In this document: one piece after another, positions 24,552-33,448 of the stretch
Layout: each line of letters opens with the position of its first letter
How positions within the stretch are numbered: position 1 is the stretch's first letter
NCBI RefSeq assembly: GCF_001463745.1
Contig: NZ_BBWJ01000040.1
Span: 1-64,000, forward strand
Source: Aureimonas sp. AU22
GTDB lineage: Bacteria; Pseudomonadota; Alphaproteobacteria; Rhizobiales; Rhizobiaceae
Direction of reading: 5' to 3'
Length of the DNA stretch: 64,000 nt
Position numbers and translations under genes: made by a program
Notes under the pieces: generated by a model
Told to the model about the DNA's origin: nothing
Databases searched by the model: none
What the model saw: only the letters and a program-made list of their open reading frames with translations

Positions 24552-27500
24552 TCACTCGGCCGCGACGGCGGCCGGCTCCTCGCCCGTGTTCTCGATCTCG
24601 GCCCGCAGCACCTCCCGCCGGACCATGGCCTTCTCGAAGGCCTTCTCCTTCACCGGGCCGAAGCCGCGGATGTCGTTCGCAAGGCCCAGCAGCGCCTTGA
24701 CGCGGGGGGCGGTCCGGGCCGTCAGGTGCCGTTCCGCGAAGTCGAGGTCCGCCTCGTAAAGCTCGATGAGGCGGCGCTCGAGCTTGCGGTCGGCGGTGCG
24801 CCCGAACGGATCGAGCGCGGTGCCGCGTAAGCCCTTGAAGCGGGCGAGGATCCCGAAGACGGGCAGCATCCAGGCGCCGAACTCGCGCTTCCGCGGTCGC
24901 CCGTCCGCGTCGGTGCCCGGCAGCATCGGGGGCGCGAGGTTGAAGGTCAGGCGGACATCGCCGTCGAAGGCCTTCGCGAGCCCCTCACGGAAGGCCGGGC
25001 TGCTGTAGAGCCGTGCAACCTCGTACTCGTCCTTGTAGGCCAGGACCCGGGCGTAGCCCGTCGCGACCGCGCGAACAAGGTCGTCGTCGCTTGGCAGGCA
25101 TCGTGCGGCGGTGGAAAACCGCTCCACGCGATCCGCGTACCGACGAGCCAGCGCGGCGTCCTGGTAGGCCGTGAGATGCGCCTTGCGGTGCTCGACGATC
25201 TCGGGCGTCGACATCGTCGCCAGCGGTCGCGGCCGGTCCTCCTCCACCGCCATGTGCTCGACGGCGGCCGGATTGTGCGCCAGGAGACGCCCCCAGTCGA
25301 AGGCGGACAGGTTGAACGGTACGGCGACCGCGTTCAGCTCGATGGCCTTTGCGATCGCGTCGCGGCCGAGCGGGATCAGGCCCCTTTGCCAGGCGTAGCC
25401 GAGCATCATGATGTTGGCGCCGATCTCGTCGCCGCACACGGCCACCGCGATGTCCGAGAAATTGTGGAAGTCGCTCCGGTGGCGCACCGCCTTCTCGACG
25501 GTGCGCTCGACGGCGGCTTGCCTGAAGTCGAAGTCGCGAAGGCGCACGAAGTCCGAGACGGGCGTGTTGCGGGTGTTGAAGACGGCATGGGTGCGCTTGG
25601 CGTCGCACAGGAGGATGGCCTCCTTCGAGGCGGCGACCACCGAGTCGGCCGCCAGCAGGAGGTCGGCGCCGCCCGCCGCGATGCGGGGCGCGGCCACGGG
25701 ACGGTCGGCCCGCGCGATGCGTACGTGGCTGAGAACCGCGCCACCCTTCTGCGCGAGACCTGCCATGTCGAGGATCATCGGGATCTTGCCCTCGACATGG
25801 GCCGCCATGCCGAGCAGTGCGCCGATGGTGAGGACCCCGGTGCCGCCGACACCCGTCACGGCGATGTTCCAGGCCCGGTCGATTTCGGGCAGGACCGGGT
25901 CCGGCAAGGCGGTGACGTCCGGCCGTCCGAGCGCCGCGCGGCGTTTCAGCTTGGCGCCGTTGACCGTCACGAAGGACGGGCAGAAGCCCTTCTGGCAGGA
26001 GTAGTCCTTGTTGCAGGCGGACTGGTTGATGCGCCGCTTGCGGCCCATCTCGGTCTCTTCGGGCTCGACCGCGACGCAGTTCGACGTCTCGGAGCAGTCG
26101 CCGCAGCCCTCGCAGACGGCGGGGTTGATCCAGAGGCGCTTGTCGGGGTCGAGCGACTTGTCGCGCTTGCGGCGGCGCCGCTTCTCGGCGGCGCAGGTCT
26201 GCTCGAAGACGATCACGGTAACGCCCGGGACCTCGCGCAGTTCGAGCATGGTCGCGTCGATCTCGTCGCGATCCCGGATTTCGGTTCCCGGGGCCAGCTC
26301 GGCTGCCGCGTAGACGTCCGGTCTGTCGGACATCAGCACGATGCGCGCCACGCCCTCATGGTGCATCTGGTGGGTGATCTGCTGGGGCGTCAGGACGCCG
26401 TCGACGGCCTGGCCGCCCGTCATGGCGACGGCGTCGTTGTAGAGGATCTTGTAGGTGACGTTGGCCTTGGCCGCGACCGACTGACGGATCGCGAGATGGC
26501 CCGAATGGAAGTAGGTTCCGTCGCCGAGGTTGACGAACCGATGCGCCTCGGTGGTGAAACGCCCGATCGCCGTCCAGGGCACGCCCTCCGCGCCCATGTG
26601 GGTGAAGGTCTCGGTGTTGCGGTCCATCCACTGCGCCATGAAGTGGCAGCCGATGCCCGCCATCGCCTTGGAGCCCTCGGGAACGCGGGTCGAGGTGTTG
26701 TGCGGGCAGCCGGCGCAGTAGTGTGGCAGGCGCGTGATGGGTGCGGTGTGCTCGGCGCCCCGTCCCTCGGCCGCCTCGACGATGCGCAGGCGCTCGGTGA
26801 TCCGTCCGGCCAGGTCGGCGGGGAGCTTGAGGCGCAGCACGCGCTCCGCGATGGCGCGGGCGACGGTGGAGACGGTCAGCCCGGCCGACAGGGACAGGAA
26901 CGGCCGGTCCTCGTGGTCGAACTTGCCGACGATCCGGGGGCGCACGTCGGCACGCCAGTTGAAGAGCTGCTGCTTGATCTGGTTCTCGATGATCTCGCGG
27001 CGCTCCTCGACGATCAGCACCTCCTCGAGCCCTTCCGAAAAGGCGCGGATGCCCTGTGGCTCCAGCGGCCAGGGCATGCGCACCTTGTAAAGCCGGAGCC
27101 CGATCGCCTCCCATTCCGCCTGGCGGAGGCCAAGTTCCGCAAGGGCCTGCCGCACGTCCTCGAACGCCTTGCCGGACGCCACGATGCCGAAGCGGGCCCG
27201 GGGCGTGTCGATGACGATCTGGTCGACCCCATTGGCGCGCGCGAAGGCGATGGCGGCGAAGCCCTTGGTCTCCTGGAGGCGTGCGTCCTGCACCAGCGGG
27301 GTGTCGGGCCAGCGCAGGTTCAACCCGCCCTCCGGCAGTTCGAAGTCCGCCGGCAGGACGAACTGCCGGCCCTCCTGCGCAAGGTCGACGACCGTCGTCG
27401 TCTCGACCGTCTCCGAGATGACCTTGAAGCCGACCCAGCAGCCCGAGAAGCGCGACATTGCAACGCCGAGGAGGCCGAGTTCCAGGAACTCGTGGACCGA

Positions 27501-28019
27501 CGAGGGATAGAGCATCGGCATGAGGGCCGAGATGAAGGCGTGGTCGGACTGGTGCGGGATGGAGGAGGACTTGCAGGTATGGTCGTCGCCTGCGAGGGCG
27601 AGGACGCCACCGTGGGGAGCCGATCCTGCCGCATTGCCGTGCTTGAACGCATCGCCCGAGCGGTCGACGCCCGGCCCCTTGCCGTACCAGATGCCGAGAA
27701 GGCCGTCCTTCGTCGCGCCCGGCGACAGGTGGAGCTGCTGGCTGCCCCAGACCGCGGCCGCCGCGAGATCCTCGTTCAGCCCAGGCTGGAAGACCACGTC
27801 GTGTGGCTCGAGGTACTTGCGTGCCTCCAGGAGCTGCTGGTCGTAACCGCCGAGCGGCGATCCGCGATACCCGGAGATGAAGGCGCCGGTGTTCAGCCCC
27901 ACCGCCCGGTCGCGGCGCATCTGCGTCATCGGCAGGCGCACAAGCGCCTGCGTCCCCGTCATGTACACGGGCCCGCCGAGCGCGGTGTACTTGTCGTCGA
28001 GCGAAACCAGCATGTTCAT
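24552..28019 (-). CDS. Indolepyruvate ferredoxin oxidoreductase, fused alpha-gamma type
   Basis: A 1155-residue thiamine-diphosphate 2-oxoacid:ferredoxin oxidoreductase with all domains in one chain. The N-terminal pyrimidine/transketolase-like region (GNAAGSAPHGGVLALAGDDH) leads to a TPP domain with LPHYCAGCPHNTSTR and GIGCHFMAQWMDR. A 4Fe-4S region follows (CEGCGDCSETSNC, then ACNKDYSCQKGFCPSF), and the C-terminal gamma domain begins VTGVGGTGVLTIGALL. It converts aryl- or branched-chain 2-oxoacids to acyl-CoA. Being first in the liu transcript, it may supply isovaleryl-CoA from 4-methyl-2-oxopentanoate; that is inference. GGAGG precedes the first of two close ATGs. Confidence 0.92.
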   Translation of the reverse strand: MNMLVSLDDKYTALGGPVYMTGTQALVRLPMTQMRRDRAVGLNTGAFISGYRGSPLGGYDQQLLEARKYLEPHDVVFQPGLNEDLAAAAVWGSQQLHLSPGATKDGLLGIWYGKGPGVDRSGDAFKHGNAAGSAPHGGVLALAGDDHTCKSSSIPHQSDHAFISALMPMLYPSSVHEFLELGLLGVAMSRFSGCWVGFKVISETVETTTVVDLAQEGRQFVLPADFELPEGGLNLRWPDTPLVQDARLQETKGFAAIAFARANGVDQIVIDTPRARFGIVASGKAFEDVRQALAELGLRQAEWEAIGLRLYKVRMPWPLEPQGIRAFSEGLEEVLIVEERREIIENQIKQQLFNWRADVRPRIVGKFDHEDRPFLSLSAGLTVSTVARAIAERVLRLKLPADLAGRITERLRIVEAAEGRGAEHTAPITRLPHYCAGCPHNTSTRVPEGSKAMAGIGCHFMAQWMDRNTETFTHMGAEGVPWTAIGRFTTEAHRFVNLGDGTYFHSGHLAIRQSVAAKANVTYKILYNDAVAMTGGQAVDGVLTPQQITHQMHHEGVARIVLMSDRPDVYAAAELAPGTEIRDRDEIDATMLELREVPGVTVIVFEQTCAAEKRRRRKRDKSLDPDKRLWINPAVCEGCGDCSETSNCVAVEPEETEMGRKRRINQSACNKDYSCQKGFCPSFVTVNGAKLKRRAALGRPDVTALPDPVLPEIDRAWNIAVTGVGGTGVLTIGALLGMAAHVEGKIPMILDMAGLAQKGGAVLSHVRIARADRPVAAPRIAAGGADLLLAADSVVAASKEAILLCDAKRTHAVFNTRNTPVSDFVRLRDFDFRQAAVERTVEKAVRHRSDFHNFSDIAVAVCGDEIGANIMMLGYAWQRGLIPLGRDAIAKAIELNAVAVPFNLSAFDWGRLLAHNPAAVEHMAVEEDRPRPLATMSTPEIVEHRKAHLTAYQDAALARRYADRVERFSTAARCLPSDDDLVRAVATGYARVLAYKDEYEVARLYSSPAFREGLAKAFDGDVRLTFNLAPPMLPGTDADGRPRKREFGAWMLPVFGILARFKGLRGTALDPFGRTADRKLERRLIELYEADLDFAERHLTARTAPRVKALLGLANDIRGFGPVKEKAFEKAMVRREVLRAEIENTGEEPAAVAAE

Positions 28020-28075
28020 GAGGAGCCTCCCAGCCTCATGACGCTCGCATGCCGGCATCGCGGAGCGGTCACTAT

Positions 28076-28092
28076 TTTGGAGCCGCTCCAAA
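28076..28092. promoter_or_regulatory. Perfect palindrome, candidate Lrp-type operator
   Basis: TTTGGAGCCGCTCCAAA is a 7-3-7 inverted repeat in the divergent region between the ferredoxin oxidoreductase/liu operon and the Lrp/AsnC-family gene. The position suits an autoregulated operator controlling both directions. Regulator identity is inferred from adjacency. Confidence 0.5.
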
Positions 28093-28195
28093 CCGCTTTC
28101 GCAACACTGTCCCTGAATGCTACCACTTGGGAGGACGACATCCTCCGGCGCCGTTTCGCGGGGTGACGAAATCAACTATCGGAAGGTCGGCCACA

Positions 28196-28660
28196 TTGCG
28201 CTTGGAGATCGACGAAGCCGACCGACGCATCCTCCGGGTCATTCAGGAGAAGCCGGGCCTCACCATGCGTGAACTTGGTGAGGAGACGGGGCTGAGCCAC
28301 ACCCCATGCTGGCGCCGCCTGCAGCGGTTGCAGGAGGTCGGGATCGTCAGCGAGAAGCGCTACCTCGTCGACCCAGAGGCCGTGGGTTTCGACATCGTGG
28401 TGTTCTGCTTCGTCCGGATCTCCGAGCACCGCCGCGAGCGCTTGCAGGAGTTCGAACGGGCCGTGGAGCGCGTGCCGGAGATCCTCCAGTGCTACTCGCT
28501 GAGCGGCGAGCACGACTACGTCCTCCAGGTCGTGTCGCGCAGCGTGCGCGACTACGAGGCGACGGTGAAGAACGCCCTCACGGAGCTGCCGAACGTGCGG
28601 TCCATCAGCACGAGTTTCACCCTCAAGAAGGTCAAGGCGTCGACCTATGTCCCCGTCTGA
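28196..28660 (+). CDS. Lrp/AsnC-family transcriptional regulator
   Basis: A 154-residue regulator: N-terminal winged helix (RLEIDEADRRILRVIQEKPG, then LSHTPCWRRLQRLQEVGIV) followed by the ligand-binding RAM domain with CYSLSGEHDYVLQVV. It is divergent from the oxidoreductase/liu operon and so probably senses an amino acid such as leucine or an aromatic. The chosen TTG has GGAAGG at proper distance and gives the family's usual N-terminus. A GTG at 28163 or the ATG at 28049 would add an unconserved leader. Confidence 0.88.
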   Translation: MRLEIDEADRRILRVIQEKPGLTMRELGEETGLSHTPCWRRLQRLQEVGIVSEKRYLVDPEAVGFDIVVFCFVRISEHRRERLQEFERAVERVPEILQCYSLSGEHDYVLQVVSRSVRDYEATVKNALTELPNVRSISTSFTLKKVKASTYVPV

Positions 28661-28704
28661 CGTCGCGGTCGCAGTATCCCATCGCCATCCAGGAGAGGTG
28701 CAGC

Positions 28705-29628
28705 ATGTCGCGCCGGGTCGACCCCTATAGCCTGCGCCTGTTCCTGACCGTCGCGCAGGAAGGGTCCATCGCCCGCGCGGCCGAGCGGGAGCACATCGCG
28801 CCGTCCGCCCTCAGCCGACGGATCGCCGACCTCGAGCAGGCGCTCGGCGCCCCCCTTCTCGTGCGCTCGCCCCGCGGCATCAAGCTCACCGACGCCGGCG
28901 AGATCGCCCTGTCGCGCGGCACGCGGCTGGAATCTGAACTGAACGCGCTGGCGCGGGAGGTGCAGGCGCGCTCGGGAACTTTGTCGGGAACGCTGCGGGT
29001 TTTGGCCACCCCGTCGGCCATTGTCGGCTACCTGCCCGAGCGCCTGCGCGCGTTCCGCGACGGCTACCCCGCCGTCGACGTCGCGCTCCAGGAATGCTCG
29101 ACGCAGGAGGTCGTCCGCGGCTGCCTCGACGACCGGGCGGATGTCGGCATCGGCATGCGGACGGAGGCCCCCTCGGGCGTGGAATCCTGGTTCTTCTGCA
29201 ACGATCCCTTCATCGTCGTCCTGCCACGCGGCCACCCCTCCGCACGGCGGCAAGCGATGACGCTCGCGGAACTTGCCGCCCATCCCCTGATCTCGATCCA
29301 GGCAGGTGGGTCGCTCGACCGGACTCTTCGCGCCAAGGCCTCGGAAGCCGGACTCAAGCTCGACGTGCGCGTCGTCGTCACCAGCTTCGACGCCGTATGC
29401 CGCATGGTCGAGGTCGGGCTCGGGATCGCCGTCCTGCCGCAGGGGGCCGCCTCCGCCTACGCCGGTACCGACAAGTTCGTACGCCGGACGCTCGCCGAAG
29501 ACTGGAGCCAGCGCGAGCTTCGGCTCTATGCCCTCCGCAAGACACCGCGCCTGCCCTCGGCCGACGCGTTCATGACCGTGATGCGCGGTGAGCCGTCGCA
29601 AACCGCGATGCCCCCCGCCCCGCCTTAG
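28705..29628 (+). CDS. LysR-family transcriptional regulator
   Basis: A 307-residue LysR-type regulator. The N-terminal helix-turn-helix (LRLFLTVAQEGSIARAAERE, then LSRRIADLEQALGAPLLVRS) precedes a two-lobed effector domain. It lies 52 bp upstream of, and codirectional with, the aconitase-like/Tct/RraA cluster, which it probably controls in response to the transported acid. AGGAGAGG precedes the ATG. Cognate sites (T-N11-A boxes) are expected upstream of 29681, but I did not identify one. Confidence 0.9.
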   Translation: MSRRVDPYSLRLFLTVAQEGSIARAAEREHIAPSALSRRIADLEQALGAPLLVRSPRGIKLTDAGEIALSRGTRLESELNALAREVQARSGTLSGTLRVLATPSAIVGYLPERLRAFRDGYPAVDVALQECSTQEVVRGCLDDRADVGIGMRTEAPSGVESWFFCNDPFIVVLPRGHPSARRQAMTLAELAAHPLISIQAGGSLDRTLRAKASEAGLKLDVRVVVTSFDAVCRMVEVGLGIAVLPQGAASAYAGTDKFVRRTLAEDWSQRELRLYALRKTPRLPSADAFMTVMRGEPSQTAMPPAPP

Positions 29629-29680
29629 CACCTTAGACCCGGACCAAACTGGGCTACGCAATGCGTCGGGAGAACGCATC

Positions 29681-31630
29681 ATGAAGCTCAAGCTGTCCGG
29701 ACGCATCCTGTTCCTTGCGGCCGACCCGGCCGCCGTGCGCGGGCAGCTCGGAGGCGAGAATGCGACGCTGGCAACGGTCGGGCCGTTGCGCGACGACATC
29801 TCGACGGACGAGATCACGCCGATCGTAAGCCTCGTCCATTACGACGAGACACTCGGCGAACATCCGTACACGGGATTCAAGGCGGGAAACGAACGCCCGA
29901 TCGGCCATCGAGCCGTTCTCGACGGCGGGTTCGCCGTGACGGTCGCCGGCCGGCGCTACGGCAAGGGATCCTCGCGCGAGCACAGCCCGGCCGCGGAGCT
30001 GGCAGCAGGCATCCGGCTCGTCGTGGCGGAAAGCTTCGAGCGCATCTACCGACAGAACGCCGACAATCTGGGTCTCTTCACCTCCACCGACTTCAGCCTT
30101 CTCGAAAGGATCGAACGGGGCGAGGAGATCGACGTCGAGGAGCTCGTCGCCGGACGCGACACGCTCGCCGGCACCATCCTCCGGAGCGGGAGCCTGCTCC
30201 GCTACGGCCACGAGAGGCTCGGCACCAGCGCGAACGGCGACGGCATCGAGCAACCTGCCGCCGAAAGCCCGCTGACCCTGTTCGAGAAGATCGTCCGGCG
30301 ACACGTCGTGGCGACGCCCGACACGTGCGTGCCGACGGGCGACGCTGGCGGCTTCGTCCGGGCGGACTTCCGTTTCATCCACGAGTACTACACGGGCATG
30401 TGCAGCCACCTCCTGCACAAGACGTTCGGTCGCCCGGCCCCCTTGCGCAAGCGCGAGACGATCGTCTGCTTCGAGGACCACCTGTCCTACGTCGACCGCA
30501 GCCCGGCGCACGTGGCGGGCGGCCTGATCCCCAGAGCCCGAAGGCTCTCGACTGCGCACCGCGAGTTCGTCGCCGACTACGGTCTGCGCAACCACGGCTA
30601 CCTCAAGGGCCGGGCCGGGTCGGAGGGCATCTCGCACGCGATGATGGCCGAGAGCTACGCGTTGCCCGGCCAGCTCATCGTCGGCACCGACTCGCACACA
30701 CCGCACAGCGGGGCGCTCGGATGCGTTGCCTTCGGCGTCGGCACCACGGACATGGCGAACGCGATGGTGACGGGCGCCGTGCGGATGGTGATGCCCGAGG
30801 TGCTGCGCATCGAGCTGGAGGGCTCCATTCCCCGCAGCGTGACCGCGAAGGACGTCATCCTGCATCTCCTTGCCCTGCCCTCGCTGAAGGGCGGGTTGGG
30901 CGTCGGGCGCGTGTTCGAGTTCGCGGGGCCCGGCATGGCCGGCCTGTCGACGGACGAGCGGGCCACCCTCACCAACATGACGGCCGAGCTCGGCGGCTTC
31001 ACCGGCATCGTCGAGCCCGACGCGGAGACAGTCCGGTTCCTGCGCGAACGCCGTGGCGTCGAGTTTGCGATCGAGCCGTGGATGCGCAGCGATGACGGCG
31101 CAGGATATGCCGAGGTCATCCGCATCGACTGTTCCGCCATCCCGCCGATGGTGGCCGCGCCCGGCGATCCCGGCAACGGCAGGCCGCTGGCAGAGATCGA
31201 GGAGCGCATCACCTTTGAGATCGCCTACGGCGGCTCCTGTACGGCGGGCAAGCGCGAGGACTTCGACCGCTACCACGAGGTGCTGGCCTGGGCCGACGCC
31301 AACGGCCTCAGGGTCGCCCCGCACGTGACCCTGTTCCTTCAGTTCGGGACGAGCGCCGTCCGGGACTACTGCGAGGAACGCGGCTACGTCGACACGTTCC
31401 GCCGCGTCGGCGCCGAGCTCCTGGAGCCGAGCTGCGGCGCCTGCGCCAACTGCGGACCGGGATCGTCGACGCGGGGCGACCAGGTGACCGTCAGCGCCAT
31501 CAACCGCAACTTCCCCGGCCGCTCCGGCCCGGGGCAGGTCTGGCTCGCGAGCCCGCCCACCGTCGCCGCGAGCGCGATCGCGGGGACGCTGGTGTCCTTC
31601 GACGAGCTGCGGAACCAGCAAACGAGATAA
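29681..31630 (+). CDS. Aconitase-superfamily hydratase, swivel domain first
   Basis: A 649-residue fusion of both halves of an aconitase/isopropylmalate-dehydratase-type enzyme in unusual order. The small swivel domain is N-terminal (about 1-190; DDISTDEITP, YGKGSSREHSPAAEL). The large 4Fe-4S domain follows (GTDSHTPHSGALGCVAFGVG). Cluster cysteines appear in YGGSCTAGKR and SCGACANCGPG. Ordinary aconitases carry the swivel at the C-terminus. It would hydrate or isomerise a di- or tricarboxylate, likely the acid imported by the adjacent TctCBA and cleaved by the RraA-type aldolase. GGGAGA precedes the ATG. Confidence 0.88.
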   Translation: MKLKLSGRILFLAADPAAVRGQLGGENATLATVGPLRDDISTDEITPIVSLVHYDETLGEHPYTGFKAGNERPIGHRAVLDGGFAVTVAGRRYGKGSSREHSPAAELAAGIRLVVAESFERIYRQNADNLGLFTSTDFSLLERIERGEEIDVEELVAGRDTLAGTILRSGSLLRYGHERLGTSANGDGIEQPAAESPLTLFEKIVRRHVVATPDTCVPTGDAGGFVRADFRFIHEYYTGMCSHLLHKTFGRPAPLRKRETIVCFEDHLSYVDRSPAHVAGGLIPRARRLSTAHREFVADYGLRNHGYLKGRAGSEGISHAMMAESYALPGQLIVGTDSHTPHSGALGCVAFGVGTTDMANAMVTGAVRMVMPEVLRIELEGSIPRSVTAKDVILHLLALPSLKGGLGVGRVFEFAGPGMAGLSTDERATLTNMTAELGGFTGIVEPDAETVRFLRERRGVEFAIEPWMRSDDGAGYAEVIRIDCSAIPPMVAAPGDPGNGRPLAEIEERITFEIAYGGSCTAGKREDFDRYHEVLAWADANGLRVAPHVTLFLQFGTSAVRDYCEERGYVDTFRRVGAELLEPSCGACANCGPGSSTRGDQVTVSAINRNFPGRSGPGQVWLASPPTVAASAIAGTLVSFDELRNQQTR

Positions 31631-31673
31631 CCGAGCCGGCGGCCAACGCCGGACACCCATGGGAGGAAGATCG

Positions 31674-32663
31674 ATGACCAACGCATTCTCCAGACTGACC
31701 CGGCGCGCCCTCGTTTTCGGGGTCACGATGCTGCAGCTCCTGTCGGCGCCCTCGTTCGCTGAGGACGCCTATCCGTCCAAGCCCGTCCGCATCCTCGTGC
31801 CTCTCGCGGCCGCGTCCACGGTCGACATCGTCGCGCGCAAGCTCGCCGAGGACCTTGCCGCGCCGATGGGGCAGCAGTTCATCGTGGAGAACCGCCCTGG
31901 CGCCGGTGGCGTGATCGGCACCTCGGAGCTCGTCCGGGCCGAAAAGGACGGCTACACGATCGGCATGATCTCGTCGAACCACGTGATCAACCCGAGCATC
32001 ATGAAGTCCGTGCCCTTCGACAGCCTCGCGGACATCAAGCCGATCTCCGTGATGGCCACGGTGCCCCTTATGCTCGTGGCCCATCCCTCGCTCGAGGCGA
32101 AGAGCGCGCAGGACCTGGTTGCCATGGCGAAGGCGCAGCCCGGCACCGTCGACTACGGCTCCTCCGGCAACGGCACCGCCCTCCACCTCGCCGGTGTCCT
32201 CTTCACGAGGGAAGCTGGTGTTGAAATGCGCCACGTGCCGTACAAGGGCACGGGCCCGCTTACGAACGATCTCGTGGCCGGCCACGTCAAGGTTGGCTTC
32301 CTGTCCGTCGCCGCGGCGCTGCCGCAGATCCAGGGCGGGACCCTCAAGGCCCTCGCGGTCTCCACGCCAACCCGGAACCCGTCGCTGCCCGACGTCCCGT
32401 CGCTGGCCGAGTCCGGCCTGCCGAACTACAGCTTCGACGCCTGGGTCGCTATGATCGGCCCGGCGGGCCTGCCCCAGCCGATCGTCGACCGCCTCTATAC
32501 CGAGACGAAGCGCCTTCTCGACACTCAGAAGGTCAAGGACGACTTCGCCGCGCAGGGCCTCGTCGTCGTGGGCAGCGACCCGGCGACGGCCGAGACGTTC
32601 TTCCGGGACGAGTTGAAGAAGCACTCCGCGCTGGTCGCGGCGTCCGGCACCAAGCCGGAGTGA
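31674..32663 (+). CDS. tctC: Bug/TctC-family periplasmic solute-binding protein
   Basis: A 329-residue extracytoplasmic receptor with a signal peptide (LVFGVTMLQLLSAPSFAE). Typical Bug features are YPSKPVRILVPLAAASTVDI, IVENRPGAGGVIGT and HVPYKGTGPLTNDLVAGHV. It binds a carboxylate in the periplasm and delivers it to TctAB. GGGAGGAAG sits just before the ATG. A 13-bp GC hairpin follows the gene, a common arrangement allowing more binding protein than permease. Confidence 0.93.
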   Translation: MTNAFSRLTRRALVFGVTMLQLLSAPSFAEDAYPSKPVRILVPLAAASTVDIVARKLAEDLAAPMGQQFIVENRPGAGGVIGTSELVRAEKDGYTIGMISSNHVINPSIMKSVPFDSLADIKPISVMATVPLMLVAHPSLEAKSAQDLVAMAKAQPGTVDYGSSGNGTALHLAGVLFTREAGVEMRHVPYKGTGPLTNDLVAGHVKVGFLSVAAALPQIQGGTLKALAVSTPTRNPSLPDVPSLAESGLPNYSFDAWVAMIGPAGLPQPIVDRLYTETKRLLDTQKVKDDFAAQGLVVVGSDPATAETFFRDELKKHSALVAASGTKPE

Positions 32664-32677
32664 CGCCGGCCTGACGA

Positions 32678-32707
32678 CCGACGCCGCGGCTTCGGCCGCG
32701 GCGTCGG
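32678..32707 (+). terminator. Intercistronic 13-bp hairpin with TTCG loop
   Basis: CCGACGCCGCGGC pairs perfectly with its complement around a TTCG tetraloop, directly after tctC. It lacks a U-tract, so it more likely attenuates read-through or protects the 3' end of the tctC message than terminates fully. Confidence 0.7.
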
Positions 32708-32785
32708 ACCTCGCCCACGACCGGAGCCATTGGGAGGTGGCCGGCCGACAGCCGGGCGAAGCGCGACGGAATTAGGGAGGAGTTC

Positions 32786-33448
32786 ATGAACGACCATCGG
32801 CACGCGATCCGAGGGAGGGCGGGCCTCGTTCGCTCGCCCTCGGCTCTGGCCGGAGGGCTGACACTCGTCGCGCTCGCGGCCGTCGCGCTCTGGCTCACCC
32901 GCGACCTCGCGCAAGGGACACTCGACGAGATCGGGTCCGGCCTCCTGCCGCGGTGGCTCGCGATCGGCGTCGGCGGTAGCGGCGTCGCCCTTCTCGTCCT
33001 GTCGGTCCTGCGCCGCGGCGAGGAACTGGAGCCGTTGCCCCTGCGCGGTCCCGTAGTCCTGTCGATCGCGATCCTCGCCTTCGCCGTCCTCGTCCGCCCG
33101 TTCTCCATCGGCGACATGACGCTTCCCGGGCTCGGCCTCGTCGTCGCCGGCCCCGTAGCGGTGTTCGTCTCCGGCCTTGCGAGCGACGAGGCGGACTGGC
33201 TGGAACTCGCGATCCTTGCGCCCGGGCTGACGGCGTTCTGCATGGTCCTGTTCGGCGACCTCCTCTCCTTGCAGATCCCGCTTTACCCGGATGCCCTGGC
33301 TGGGTCCTTTCCGGGTAGCTGGTCGCCGAAGGCGGTCCTGAGGGTCGTCGCACTCGTGCTCGCGTTGGTCGCGGCCGCCTTCGCCCCGCTCTGCTGGCAT
33401 CGACGCCTGCGCCGCGGTCCCTCGGCACGCCGGGAGGTGTCCCCGTGA
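32786..33448 (+). CDS. tctB: Tripartite tricarboxylate transporter small subunit TctB
   Basis: A 220-residue membrane protein with about four helices, of the TctB family. Family landmarks include GSGLLPRWLAIGVGGSGVAL and the helix AFCMVLFGDLLSLQIPLYP. It associates with the large TctA permease. GGGAGGAG precedes the ATG. The stop overlaps the tctA GTG start. Confidence 0.88.
   Translation: MNDHRHAIRGRAGLVRSPSALAGGLTLVALAAVALWLTRDLAQGTLDEIGSGLLPRWLAIGVGGSGVALLVLSVLRRGEELEPLPLRGPVVLSIAILAFAVLVRPFSIGDMTLPGLGLVVAGPVAVFVSGLASDEADWLELAILAPGLTAFCMVLFGDLLSLQIPLYPDALAGSFPGSWSPKAVLRVVALVLALVAAAFAPLCWHRRLRRGPSARREVSP

Noticed and set aside
25176-28166. A 996-residue plus-strand frame opposite the ferredoxin oxidoreductase
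   Set aside because: It is a complementary shadow of a well-supported gene with intact cofactor motifs; its translation is low-complexity and rich in Arg, Gly and Asp with no domain.
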